NCBI GenBank assembly: GCA_030562195.1
Contig: JAUJPP010000001.1
Coordinates: 12,454,472-12,518,471 of the forward strand
Source: Nipponacmea schrenckii
Lineage: Eukaryota > Mollusca > Gastropoda > Lottiidae
Direction of reading: 5' to 3'
DNA length: 64,000 bases
The translations under genes were made by a program, and so were the position numbers. Shown one piece after another: positions 53,814-64,000 of this stretch (its first letter is position 1; each line of letters opens with the position of its first letter). The notes under the pieces were generated by a model, which did not search any database, was not told the origin of the DNA, and saw only the letters and a list, made by a program, of their open reading frames with translations.

Positions 53814-56800
53814 TTATCTGGGACACATAGCATGTCTTCCACCATCTATCGGAGTTGATGTACCAGTTATAAATGATGCATTATCTGAAGCTAAGAAAGC
53901 AACCATTGAAGCAACTTCTTCTACTTCTCCAGGTCTACCTAAAGCATGAGTTGTCTTAGTTCTTTCTAAAAACTGAAATATTGAATAAAATTCATATATT
54001 AATCATGGTTATCAACTTCCCTCACTGGGATGCTTGCATGGTTTTTTAAAGGGGACGTAATTATCATTATCAATTGGTTATTTTTTTTCTGGAACTGAAA
54101 AAATAATAAATGTTCGAAAAGAAAGCTAGAAAGCTAACTAGGATAAATATTAATAGCTATATGTGTTGTAAAAGGGAGGATTTGTCAAATTTCAGGTGTG
54201 TATTTGGATCTTGAATACTTAATACAATGTAAATTGTCTACAGATGAGCTAGAAATCTACAAAAATCATATAATGCCTTTGAACATATCACAAACTAAGA
54301 ATTTCGCTGTTTATTTCTACTTGTGTCTTTTCTATATATGACCAAGTAAGTCTATATAGGTCTCAAGTCATTAACATTCAAATGCAGACAATTCTTGACA
54401 CACATACATTAGAGAGTGAGGTGTGAACACTACAACTGATTAGCTTTACTGAATCTAAAGTACAATTGATTGTGAATCTGTACCTTTAACTCATTCTAAT
54501 TTCTAAAAACATTGTAAAAATTAAAATTAAAAAAACTGCAGCAACCAGAGCTTAAGACAGAAGCAGACTGACCTTGTTATAATCTTCATCAGACATCCCA
54601 CCTCTTTTATGAATTTCAGTTTTAATAACACCAGGACTGCAATTGAATATATAATCAATACATATTTTAAGATATTTTATTATATTACGATCATGCTTCC
54701 AGTTCATAGAAAGTATCACATGACAACATTTGGAAAATCTGCTAAAAAAGAACATGATGTTGCTGTTGCAAGAGAACTTAGAGACCATAATCCTTGAACG
54801 ACATTTAGAAGTATCACAGCACATTAATAGACAACCATTATTATGGATATACACTTCTATTTAGAAGTGTATATCCATAATAATGGTTGTCTATTAACTT
54901 AGAGACCATGTTTCACCATTTACATAGGTTGATTTTAGACCTGAAAAAATTTTTGATTAGACTTAGACTTTCAGGCTGATATTCTGGTTATATTTCCAAT
55001 CAAATAGATTCACTGTTGAAATTTGCCAGTGTTCTTCATGCAACAGGAATTTATTGCTACATGTATATCTTTTTGCAGAATGAAAACCTGACTTAGTGTT
55101 AAGCTGCAATTAAATCATTATTACCATACTTACTTAACACTGTTCACTCTAACTTGTTTCGGAGCTAATTCTGTAACAAATATTGTTTAAAATGACTGAC
55201 ATGTAGGCATAATTAAAAGTAAGATTCTAAATACATTAAAGACATTATTTAATAAGGGAATACATATTGTATAACAACATTTTATATCATTTTCAAAGAC
55301 TGATATAGGTATAGGTATTGAATTGAAGATGAAACTACCAAATTTCGTCTTCTAAATAAGTCCATTGGATTGAGACAATAAATACAGCAAAGTCCTATAG
55401 CACCTATATTCACCATAGTACGGGCATAGCACCCTTTGTCGTCCCTTTCAATACAAGCAAGCAAGATAATTCATGCCCATTATAAGAGTCTTCAAGAGAA
55501 ATTTCCCCATGTCTATAAGCAGATAATGATATTCCAAAAATCAGAAGAGATATCGGGGAGAATCAATCCCTCCCTTTCCCGATATCCAACTAGAAATATC
55601 TGTTTTTTAGTTCACTGAGTTATCCTCTGCCTTAGTGTTTCCAAAAATTAATACATCGTACATGAAAAAATATTTCTTCTTCATAATAGAATAGTTCAAT
55701 TTTTTTAGAAGCCTGTTTGTACATACCTAAAGCTGTGCATCTTGTAAACTGATCTATAGCACTTTTAGACATACAATAAGCTAATACACCAGGAAACTGA
55801 AATAATATATTGAAATAATAAATAAACACATCTAACAAATTATGGCTTATTTTGTCCTTTTATGATGCAGGAATTGCACCAAATACAATGAATGTTTCAT
55901 ATTTGACTGTTCTCTTATACCATCTAATATCAATACTATACTATGTCCACAAATATGGTTCCTGGAATTCCTGATGCATTACCCAATGTTCCTGATAATT
56001 TGAATATGACAGTTTTGAAATGCTATAGACTACTTACAGATCTTATACCATTAACGCTAGAAATGTTGACAATATTTCCTTTTGTTTTTATTAGATGGGG
56101 TACACATAACATAGTTAGATGGTAGATAGATCTGAAATACCAAAATATTAATTGAAAACAGATATCAAAGTAAATCACAAATTGTAAATGATCATTTATT
56201 GAATGCATAGAGAATTTATTATGTAGATACCCTTTCAATTTGTACAAATCTGACTAACATTTCCAAACACCTGTTAAGGAATTCTGCCAGAGCTGAATTC
56301 GATGGCACCGGTCTCCTTGAACTGAGAGTAAAGTAGAAGCTATGTAGAACTGCCATAGGCACAAGTCTCCAAGAAAAATCTAAAAATGCAATTTATTTGC
56401 TGCTTTCTAAGTCTGCCCAATTTGCACATAATTGTACAATTGTGGTACAAACTATTCTCTAAGGGTTCAAGGCTTCCTTGTCCCTACCCAGCTGGCATTG
56501 ACACTTACCTGACATTGACATTGAAGACTTTATCATATTGTTCTAATGATGTTGTTTCTATGGTACCAACTTCTACGATTCCAGCACAATTCACCTGAAA
56601 ATTTGGAAAGTTCCATATTGCATTAAGGTTTGGAAAAACATGTAGCAGCACTGTATCTTACTCTATGACAATGTGCCTTACAACTCAGCCAAATTGAAAT
56701 ACATTCTACAACATGTATAAAATAATAATATTAAACAAGAAATTTGGACACTTTAAAGCAAAAATTCTCAACTGGCATGAGTGCATGGAAAATAGGGCAG

Positions 56801-59800
56801 GATGATATTTGAAGAAAAAAACTTTACAACTAGTATGAGCACAAGAATAGTGTCCAGCCTTTTTCCAAAATACTCTTGGCTTTGGTGCTTTACCAATTCC
56901 AAAAAATGAAAGTGGCAATTCAGCTTATTTTCTTGAGAAACTCTGCTTTAGTACTTTTTAAAAATAAAATCATTATCAAAATCATATTACATTTGAGATC
57001 AATGGTTGCTCGTTACTATGAGGTCACAATTTGCTATCTAAATGGACAAAAATTTTTTTTTTAGACTTGGGTGGTACTTTGAGGTGTCATACCACGTGAA
57101 AGAATAGTAAGAAGTTTTTAAATAAGGACATACCAGAATATCAAGTTGACCAAACTTCTCTATTGATTTGTCAACCAGTTCTTTAATAAAACCTTCAGTA
57201 CATACATCACCAGTTAGTAGAAATGGCTATAAATTTACAAAGATGTATACATTTGGTATAGAATAGACACTTTGAATAAAATGCATACCGGTATGATGTA
57301 TATAATTTCAATCAAATGAAAAAATAAACAACAAATAGTTGTAGTTAATATATATCATTAACTCTTTCAGTAGCTACTGTTCTATCGGCCATGTTTTCTT
57401 GGCATAAAGGGTTCATGTAATTCATACTGAGTGTCAACAAAATTTAAATTTATAGTTAAAGAAATGTAAAAGCTAGATGGATATAGCCATCTAATAATTT
57501 GTCTCTATAGCTATATCTTAGCTGTAAGATGTAGTAGTATTCAGAACCACAAAAATAAGAATTGGTCTGTTAAAGACATTACCTTTTCATTAGAGATTTT
57601 CTCACACTCTCCACCAGTTTTCGCCAGATTATCTGTATTACGGCCAGTCAGAGCCAAACGAGCTCCTAGTTTTGAAAACAGTATAGCAGTACCAGCTCCA
57701 ATGCCCGAACTTGCTCCTAGAAACAAAAGACAATGATTAACAAAAAGCCTGTTGACAACTGTAAGTAACATACAATGGAGTGAGCAAGGTATTATTCAAT
57801 ATGGACATGCACCTTTTTGCCTTCCAAGATATTTTTAAAAAGCTACAACATGATATACTACTATTCAAATAATTTTAAAAAGATAGCTTGCCAGGCAAGG
57901 TAACATACGCCCACTTCAGCAAACAGAATATTCCATGTTTTTTCATTTAATCAAGGGCAATAACTCATTAACCGACATCTGGAATCGCACCATTTTTGAA
58001 CTTGTCCGAGGTGTTATTAAGATGAATACACAAGTTTCATTCAAATCGGATAAAAACTACAGCTTCTATTGCGTACAAAAGTAAATTTTAACGTTTATTC
58101 ATTTAATCAAGGGCCATAACTCATAAACCAACATCTGGCGAGATATTATCAAGATGAATACACGTACCAAGTTTCATACATATCGGATGAAAACTATAGC
58201 TTCAATTGCACACACAAGTACATTTTAACATTTTTTCATTTAATCAAGGGCCATAACTCATAAACCGACATCTGGAATCGTGCCATTTTCGAACTTGTCT
58301 GAGATATTATCAAGATGAATTCATATACAAAGTTTCATTGAAATCGGATGCAAACTATAGCTTCTATTGTATACACAAGTGAATATTAACGTTTTTTTCA
58401 TTCAATCAAGGGCCATAACTCATAAACCAACATCTGGAATCGTGCCATTTTCAATCTTCTTCGAGATATTATCAAGATGAATACACATATCAAGTTTCAT
58501 TCAAATCGGATGAAAACTACAGCTTCTATTGCGTTCAACAATACACATACCAAGTTTCATTGAAATCAGATAAAAACTCTGCCCTGTATCGCGTACACAA
58601 GTAATTGTTGACGGACGGACGTTGGTGATGGCAATATACGTCCACATTTTCATGTGGGCGTATAAAAAGGGAAAAGGTCAATTGAGCCTTGCTTTTTATG
58701 ATTCTCTATTTAGATCAGTAATGGCTATCAAACATAAGAGAGATCGGGACAGGAGCAGTCTTCTGGAGGATCACAAGAAACCAAAAGTAGCAAACCAAGA
58801 AAAACTGCCGCTACACCAACTAAGCTCCAGTGTAGAACACCCTAATGCAACTAGGGGGAAGTCTACACACAAAAAGAACAAATAGATGTCATTGATGACA
58901 TACGTACAAAATTATAACCCCATATCACCAAACGTATATCATCGTCTTTTTTCATATATTTCATTATGTTTTTCACAACATTAAACATATCAAGAGGTTT
59001 TAAGACCAAAATCCACAAGATCTTGAGGGATTATAAAACGTCGGAGGTGATCAGTCTGCAGGAAACAGGGATCATATCAGACGAGACAATAGCTGATGTC
59101 GAAGCCACCAGTCCTTACAGACTGATCACCTCTAACGGTCCTGACCTTCGCACTAGAGGGGTTGCTATATTATATAGGAAGGACCTGGAATTAGTTAACA
59201 CCTATTGAATACAAGAACGGGTCATAAGTGCGAAGTTCAGGATCGAAAATAAAAACCTCTATGTTATAAATGTGTATGGAACTCGAGAATACGGTACAGG
59301 TCTCGAGTTCTATACACAATTATACCATCACATAAAAGAAATATATAACATCAATGACATCTATTTGTTCAACGGAGACTTTAACTTATATTACGACAGA
59401 CTGGACAATAAAAACGGTCTACTCGACAGCCAACCTGTAGGCATTATAAACATGTTTGATAGAATCAAAACAGAGTTTCTTCTAGTTGATGCCTACAGGC
59501 ATAAGGACCCGTAGCGAAAGGTTTATACCTTCCTTCGTGGTGAAACGGGCACTCGGATAGACCGGATTTATGTGTCTCAGTCTGTCGTAAACCAAGTCCG
59601 ACGTATCTCACACTCCAATGTCTCCTACTCCGACCATAAATCTGTCCAGATTCAACTCCAGCTGGGCTCAGGTAGGTGGGGTAGGGGAAAGTGGAAGATG
59701 AATACGTCGGTACTTGAAGAAGAGAGCTACATCTTACAAATAAAGACATTTTGGGAGTGCTGGCGGGGCTGTAGACTTGATTTCGATAGCCCGATACTCT

Positions 59801-62397
59801 TATGGGAAGAGGGGAAAAGAAAAATTAAAAATATTACAACTGCATATTCATATCATAGACATACTAAAATTAAAAACGAAATATCTAAATTGGCGGCAGA
59901 CAAATTATACATAGAAAATAATCATGATATGAATATGCAGTATTACAAAGATAAAATAAATACTATATCAAAACAGACTAAAACATTAGAAAACAAACTT
60001 AATAAAGGTATCCTTATAGGCTCCCGTCTTCCATTCGAGGAAAGTGACATGGATAATATCCATATATTTAAAAAGGCTGAGATTGAGAATGGGATTAGCA
60101 AACAACTCGAGAGACTCGTCGATGACAGCGGAACAGTGAGGGAAGGCAGAGAAGAGATTATAGACATTGTAGAGAAATTCTACTCAAAACTCTACTCTGC
60201 CGACCCTATACCCCAATCTGTCATCGACGATTACCTCGATAAGTCTAATATTACACCTCTACCGCCGGCGGAGGCATCGGCCATAGATAATCAGATCATT
60301 TCTAAACAAGAAATACTACAAGCTTTACAAGGGTTTCAGAACGACAAGTCTCCTGGAATAGACGGCATCCCAAAGAAATTCTATTTGAAGTTCTGGGATG
60401 TCATCCAGGACGACTTGTCTGAAGTCATCAATAATGTATTTCTTGAGGAACATCTTTCTGAAACCATGAGCACCTCAGTGATATCTATTCATTATAAGAA
60501 CAAGGGCTCAAGAAATGATCTGAAAAACTATCGGCCGATTTCTCTGCTGACGGTAGATTACAAAATAGGAGCAAAGGTGATAGCCAATAGGCTAAAACCT
60601 ATTTTGAACTTACTCGTATATGATACTCAATCGGGAGCGGGCCAAGACAAATCAATCATCAATAACCTGGAATCCAATTCTTAACAAAATTAGGCAGACC
60701 ATCACCAAATGGAAAGACCAATGTTTAAAATTCAAAGAAAAATTACACATCTTAAACAGTTACATTTTATCTCAAGTCTGGTACGTCGGCAGAATAATCA
60801 AACCTAACAAACATATTCTGAAAGAGTTGAATCGGGCTATCTACTCCTTCATCTGGGATGGAAAGAGCGAGTGGATAGCCCGAAACACTCTTCAACTACC
60901 GCTCGACGAGGTGGGGCTTGGGGTTTGTGAAATTGATCTCAAACTTCAGGCCTTCGACCTCCAACAAATAAAATGGACCATAGGGGGGAACAGATATCCA
61001 TGGACATCCCTGTTATACTACTGGATGGGTCTTACTCTTAGGGAGTTTGACACTGACAGAAGCTATTCTGTGACAACGTTTCAGGCACCACATAAAATTA
61101 ATACAATAGCCTCTAATTTCAGGAAACTAAAAATTAATTGGCAGCTGCTTATAACTTCAAAAATTTTATACAATAATCTTTTAAATCAACAACACCATAC
61201 CATTACAGTGCAGCAGCAATACCCACACATCACATTCTCTTGTGTGTTCCAAAATCTTTGGAAGTCGAGTCTGAATCAGGGGGAGAAGGAATTCCTTTTC
61301 CTCTTGATTCATTCTACCCTCCCGACTCGACACCTCCTCTCCAAACGGAGCACGCAAGAGTTTAATGTCAAGTGTGGGTATTGCCATAAACATCCTGAAA
61401 CGTTGTTACATCTTTTTGTAACGTGTGACTATTTGTCACCATTACGGAATAGCTTCTGCCACTTTATGTCGAACACCCTAAAACAGCCCATCCAGTTGCA
61501 TGAATTCGTACGATTCATGCCAGGGATACACCACCAACTGTTCCCCCATATGTTCCATTATTTTAACATCATCTGGACAAATCGTTCTGCCCCAAAACCT
61601 GTCAGTGATATAATCGATAATCTATTGTATCGATTGTTGGAGATATCACCTTTGCTACTATAACCATTCTCGATCTCAGCCTCATCTGTGATATTCATAT
61701 ATCACTTCACTCATATTTTTAAATTCATAATTCTTATATATTTTTTCATTTACCTATATTATACATTATCTCATATATTGATACATACATATTATATATT
61801 TATTTACATACATATTATATATTTATATACATATATTATATTATATACATAGATTATATTTATTTACATACATAGACTATATTTATAGATTATATTATAT
61901 TATATACATAGATTATATTTATTTACATACATAGACTATATTTATACACATACTTAGATTATATTTACATTAATATATTGTGCAATAAACTATATTATAA
62001 TTATATATACATAATACATATCTTCGGTAAATAATTTAAATAAATCTTTCTTTTTTTTTATATGTATTATATGTTATGGTTACACGATGATGATCGCCTC
62101 ACATATGCCTTTATTAGATTTTTAATTATTTTTATTTTTGTAAGAAAGGCATATGTGAGAGGTGGATATTACTATGTACATATGTTTAAACTAGTATATC
62201 CACCATGCACTTGATCGGAGTGTGGGTGGGTAAGTGGACAAAAAAAAAAAAAACAAAAAACAAAAGTTCTTCTCTACCAGCTTAACTTTGGCTACTCCTT
62301 GTAAATGTATTATCTTATTTATTTTTCCAGCAAACCAACCTGTTATAAGAGCTACTTTTCCATCTAACCTAGCTAACCCATTTGAATTAGTTGCCAT
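53814..62397 (-). CDS. Short-chain dehydrogenase/reductase (classical SDR)
   Basis: Exons in gene order: 62340-62397, 57583-57716, 57134-57226, 56509-56594, 56038-56131, 55727-55796, 55134-55170, 54573-54636, 53814-53972; 795 nt, 264 residues. The NAD(P)-binding TGxxxGIG motif is split by intron 1: KVALIT|GASSGIG. Then come GRNTDNL, LDILVNCAG (NAG-type motif), the catalytic Ser in VNISSVNG, the YCMSK Tyr-Lys pair, and [13 protein letters not shown]. The end [20 protein letters not shown] with [11 protein letters not shown] is FabG-like. The full Asn-Ser-Tyr-Lys set is present, so it is probably active; the substrate is unknown. The intron 1 donor is GTTGGT, weaker than the others. Intron 1 contains a TIR element and a LINE. 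A close paralogue starts divergently at 63,068. Confidence 0.93.
54824..54897. repeat. Perfect 36-bp inverted repeat with 2-bp loop
   Basis: Arms 54,824-54,859 and 54,862-54,897 are exact reverse complements. The first arm begins TTAATAGACAACCATTATTA; the loop is TT. Direct repeats of AACTTAGAGACCAT flank the structure at 54,775-54,788 and 54,895-54,908. It lies in an SDR intron. Confidence 0.95.
55310..55590 (+). mobile_element. Degenerate Penelope-like C-terminal relic
   Basis: One frame reads [23 protein letters not shown], matching in order the CQASRIIKRYYTELQNKFPTVF end of the 663-1,545 element. It is preceded by [13 protein letters not shown] with in-frame stops. It lies antisense in an SDR intron. 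Confidence 0.6.
57905..58663. mobile_element. TIR element with four tandem blocks of about 145 bp
   Basis: Ends are ATACGCCCAC (57,905-57,914) and GTGGGCGTAT (58,654-58,663), exact reverse complements. The interior repeats TTCATTTAATCAAGGGCCAT, then ACATCTGGAATCGTGCCATT, then AAGTTTCATTCAAATCGGAT about four times. The right end also folds on itself (ATACGTCCACA...TGTGGGCGTAT). It resembles family A in block style. In SDR intron 1. Confidence 0.8.
59572..60684 (+). pseudogene. LINE ORF2: endonuclease C-terminus and RT N-terminal half
   Basis: 370 codons ending shortly after LLVYDTQSG, the point at which the RT palm should continue. Beyond this the frame reads only about 19 residues before a stop. 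It continues in frame the endonuclease pieces at 58,966-59,208 and 59,215-59,514. Confidence 0.85.
60680..61663 (+). pseudogene. LINE ORF2: C-terminal region
   Basis: The frame reads [20 protein letters not shown] onward, typical of the post-RT region of L1/Tx1 elements. It includes [20 protein letters not shown] and a C..C.....H....C pattern at about 61,374-61,430. It is shifted by one frame relative to the upstream RT part. Confidence 0.85.
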
Positions 62398-63067
62398 TTT
62401 CAATAATAAATTATTATCTGAAACAAAGACAGGTTTGAATAAAAGAAACATATAGGGAAAGATATAATCATAATTGACAAAGATAATAACTTAAATGGGC
62501 ACAATCTTGATTTTTAGAGGTTGTTTTGGGCCTTTGTTACATTTAAACAGTCCTCAGAAATAGGTTTTGAGGTATATTTCAAGGTATTTTGCGATTTTCT
62601 TAGAATGACTGTGAATTAAAATGTCAATTTTCAGTCAATATTTGGAAGCATGTTTAGTTCAAATTTCCAAGAGAGAAATGTGCTTCTTTCAAAGTAAAAT
62701 TACAAAAATATAAAGACAATTTAACTGACAAAACTATACATAGGTAGTATTCTAATTCTCTTTATTAGACCAAGGCTTTTATTTTGAGAATTTTTAGACT
62801 TACTCTTATTATGATTTCTGATTTACCGGTATATCGACTTTGGATGATAAAATTATATGCATGAGTGCAAATTGTGTCTTCAAAAGTTCCTTATCCTTGT
62901 CATTTGTCATTAGTAGGTCTATAGGCAAGTTGTAATTGTAAAATATTATAGAATTATCATTAGGCTCTGATTTTACCTTCAGGGGTTTTGTGTCAATTAT
63001 AGTATTGAAAAGTTCCACATTCGTTCGCCTTGACCCCAAATCTTCAGTAAGGTCAAGGTCCAACAAT
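62398..63067. promoter_or_regulatory. Divergent promoter region of two SDR paralogues
   Basis: The two SDR start codons face away from each other across 670 bp. The interval holds the rearranged repeat copy at 62,505-62,605. No core promoter motif stands out. Confidence 0.45.
62505..62605 (+). repeat. Partial copy of the 4,698 TIR element with inverted interior
   Basis: CTTGATTTTTAGAGGTTGTT and TTGGGCCTTTGTTACATTTA match 4,713-4,762 directly. The next 35-40 bp (TTTTGAGGTATATTTCAAGG...TTTTGCGAT) match 4,778-4,812 only in reverse complement. Confidence 0.8.
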
Positions 63068-64000
63068 ATGGCAGCTTCCAGTTTGTGCAATTTGTCTGGT
63101 AAAGTTGCTCTGATAACAGGTGAGAGTGTAATTTTATTCTTATGAAACTTTTCCAGATAGCAGATCTATGCACTATTAATGGTTTATCACTCTACTTTTC
63201 ATGAGACATTTGTGATTTCTTTTCTAAGATGACGAAACACTGCGATAAGAATAAGTAGTAACTTATTATTGAGTTATGTCCCTTTGACCACTGCACAAGC
63301 AAACGAATGAGCTTTGGCAAATCTGACTATATTCTTGTATTGTTTGTGCATTCTCCATTAAGAGCCGCTTTGTAAAAATCCTTAAAAAAAAAAGGTGATT
63401 TAAAAATTTTGTCCCTTGTTTTAATAGGTAACATTAACAGTTAAAAACTGAAGGCCTACATCTATAGAATCTACTTTACTGTAATACTTTTACCTTAAAT
63501 TAAAGGGATAATAGCTGTTAGAATACACGTCTAATATTTGTGTTAAATATTGACTATTGGTTAAATAAGTATATATCCCACAGTTGATGAATTTTCAAAA
63601 AGCGAGAATAAAATATTCAGATTTTTTCAAAAAGTGAGCAAGCAACGATTCCATTCTGTTTGGGAATATAAGCATCTGGGAAAACATCCATACGGGAAAT
63701 CTATATGTTAGGTTAACTTCCCTTTATAAGTACAATTTGAAAATTAATGGATGTATTAAGCGTTTTATTATCAACTACTTGATTTTGTGGATTTATCGAA
63801 CTATAGACTGATTTGATGTATATTGATGACGCCAGGTAAGTCCACTGATGGATATATACTGTTATTTGTTAAGTTTGAGTAAAATTTTATGTTTCTTCTA
63901 ACAGCTTTTATCCCTTTAATAACATAAAGATTTATACAACAGGTGCTAGTTCTGGTATTGGTGCTGCTACAGCTGTTTTGTTCTCTAAACTTGGAGCCCA
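63068..64000 (+). CDS. Second short-chain dehydrogenase, 3'-partial
   Basis: Exon 1 is 63068-63119 and encodes MAASSLCNLSGKVALIT. Exon 2 starts at 63943 and reads [19 protein letters not shown] up to the window edge. The intron is at the same place, inside the TGxxxGIG motif, as in the minus-strand paralogue, and the proteins are very similar over this part. The rest lies outside the window. Confidence 0.9.
63500..63919. mobile_element. MITE B, 420 bp, in SDR2 intron 1
   Basis: Ends TTAAAGGGATAATAGCTGTT and AACAGCTTTTATCCCTTTAA are inverted repeats. It belongs to the same family as 42,425-43,187 and is shorter. It ends 23 bp before the acceptor of SDR2 exon 2. Confidence 0.88.

Larger units (their letters stand above)
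58665..62040 (+). mobile_element. Tx1/L1-type LINE, internally deleted
   Basis: Antisense insertion in SDR intron 1. A short basic frame ends at 58,885 (ORF1 remnant). From 58,966 one frame encodes an apurinic-type endonuclease ([28 protein letters not shown]) and then RT ([32 protein letters not shown]), interrupted by only two in-frame stops (TGA 59,206; TAG 59,512). Near 60,640 it jumps frame to the C-terminal region ([20 protein letters not shown], with a [15 protein letters not shown] zinc-knuckle-like block) ending at 61,663. The RT segment with the YxDD catalytic motif is missing. 61,690-62,040 is an AT-rich 3' tail of ATTTACATACATA-type repeats. Confidence 0.88.

Noticed and set aside
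55436..55618. Independent small gene starting [12 protein letters not shown]
   Set aside because: Explained as a Penelope-like relic, with stops in the upstream matching part.

Overview
This is an AT-rich, intron-dense animal genome segment. Introns have GT-AG ends, and the DNA between exons is filled with Penelope-like, LINE, hAT, PIF/Harbinger-type, MITE and tRNA-SINE debris. Gene content (p90 RSK, RPL3, NDUFB10, eIF1A, a secreted histidine-first copper-monooxygenase-like protein, SDR enzymes) and repeat style fit a lophotrochozoan, most likely a mollusc. That taxonomic reading is an inference. All gene models were made by eye from reading frames, splice signals and family knowledge; exon sums were checked for divisibility by three.

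Layout. (1) 1,532-19,135 (+): ribosomal S6 kinase (RSK), 5' exon(s) outside the window, 18 shared internal exons and two alternative last exons. Its introns hold an antisense Penelope-like fragment, several TIR elements, a SINE and a 31-bp satellite. (2) 19,213-24,522: no recognised gene. (3) 24,523-36,587 (+): a 15-exon gene for a predicted 1,015-residue protein with a central coiled coil and a C-terminal CAP-Gly domain, not assigned to a named family. (4) 38,282-41,512 (-): RPL3, with two related C/D-box snoRNAs in introns and a second 3' splice site in intron 3 that would create an immediate stop. (5) 41,814-44,425 (+): NDUFB10, head-to-head with RPL3 with only 301 bp between start codons. 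(6) 46,572-48,856 (-): eIF1A, with a two-codon last coding exon and a minisatellite in its last intron. (7) 49,835-53,672 (+): secreted LPMO-like domain joined to a beta-propeller-like region. (8) 53,814-62,397 (-) and 63,068-window end (+): two divergent paralogous short-chain dehydrogenases. The first contains an internally deleted Tx1/L1-type LINE, a TIR element and a 74-bp near-perfect palindrome in its introns.

The genes are unrelated housekeeping and signalling genes and do not form a pathway. RPL3, eIF1A and RSK all serve translation or its control, but nothing in the sequence shows that their proximity is functional. The most interesting signals are in gene architecture: the duplicated RSK terminal exon that would switch the C-terminal PDZ ligand on or off, the probable poison splice site of RPL3, the intronic snoRNA pair, the LPMO-propeller protein, and a palindrome with template-switch signs.
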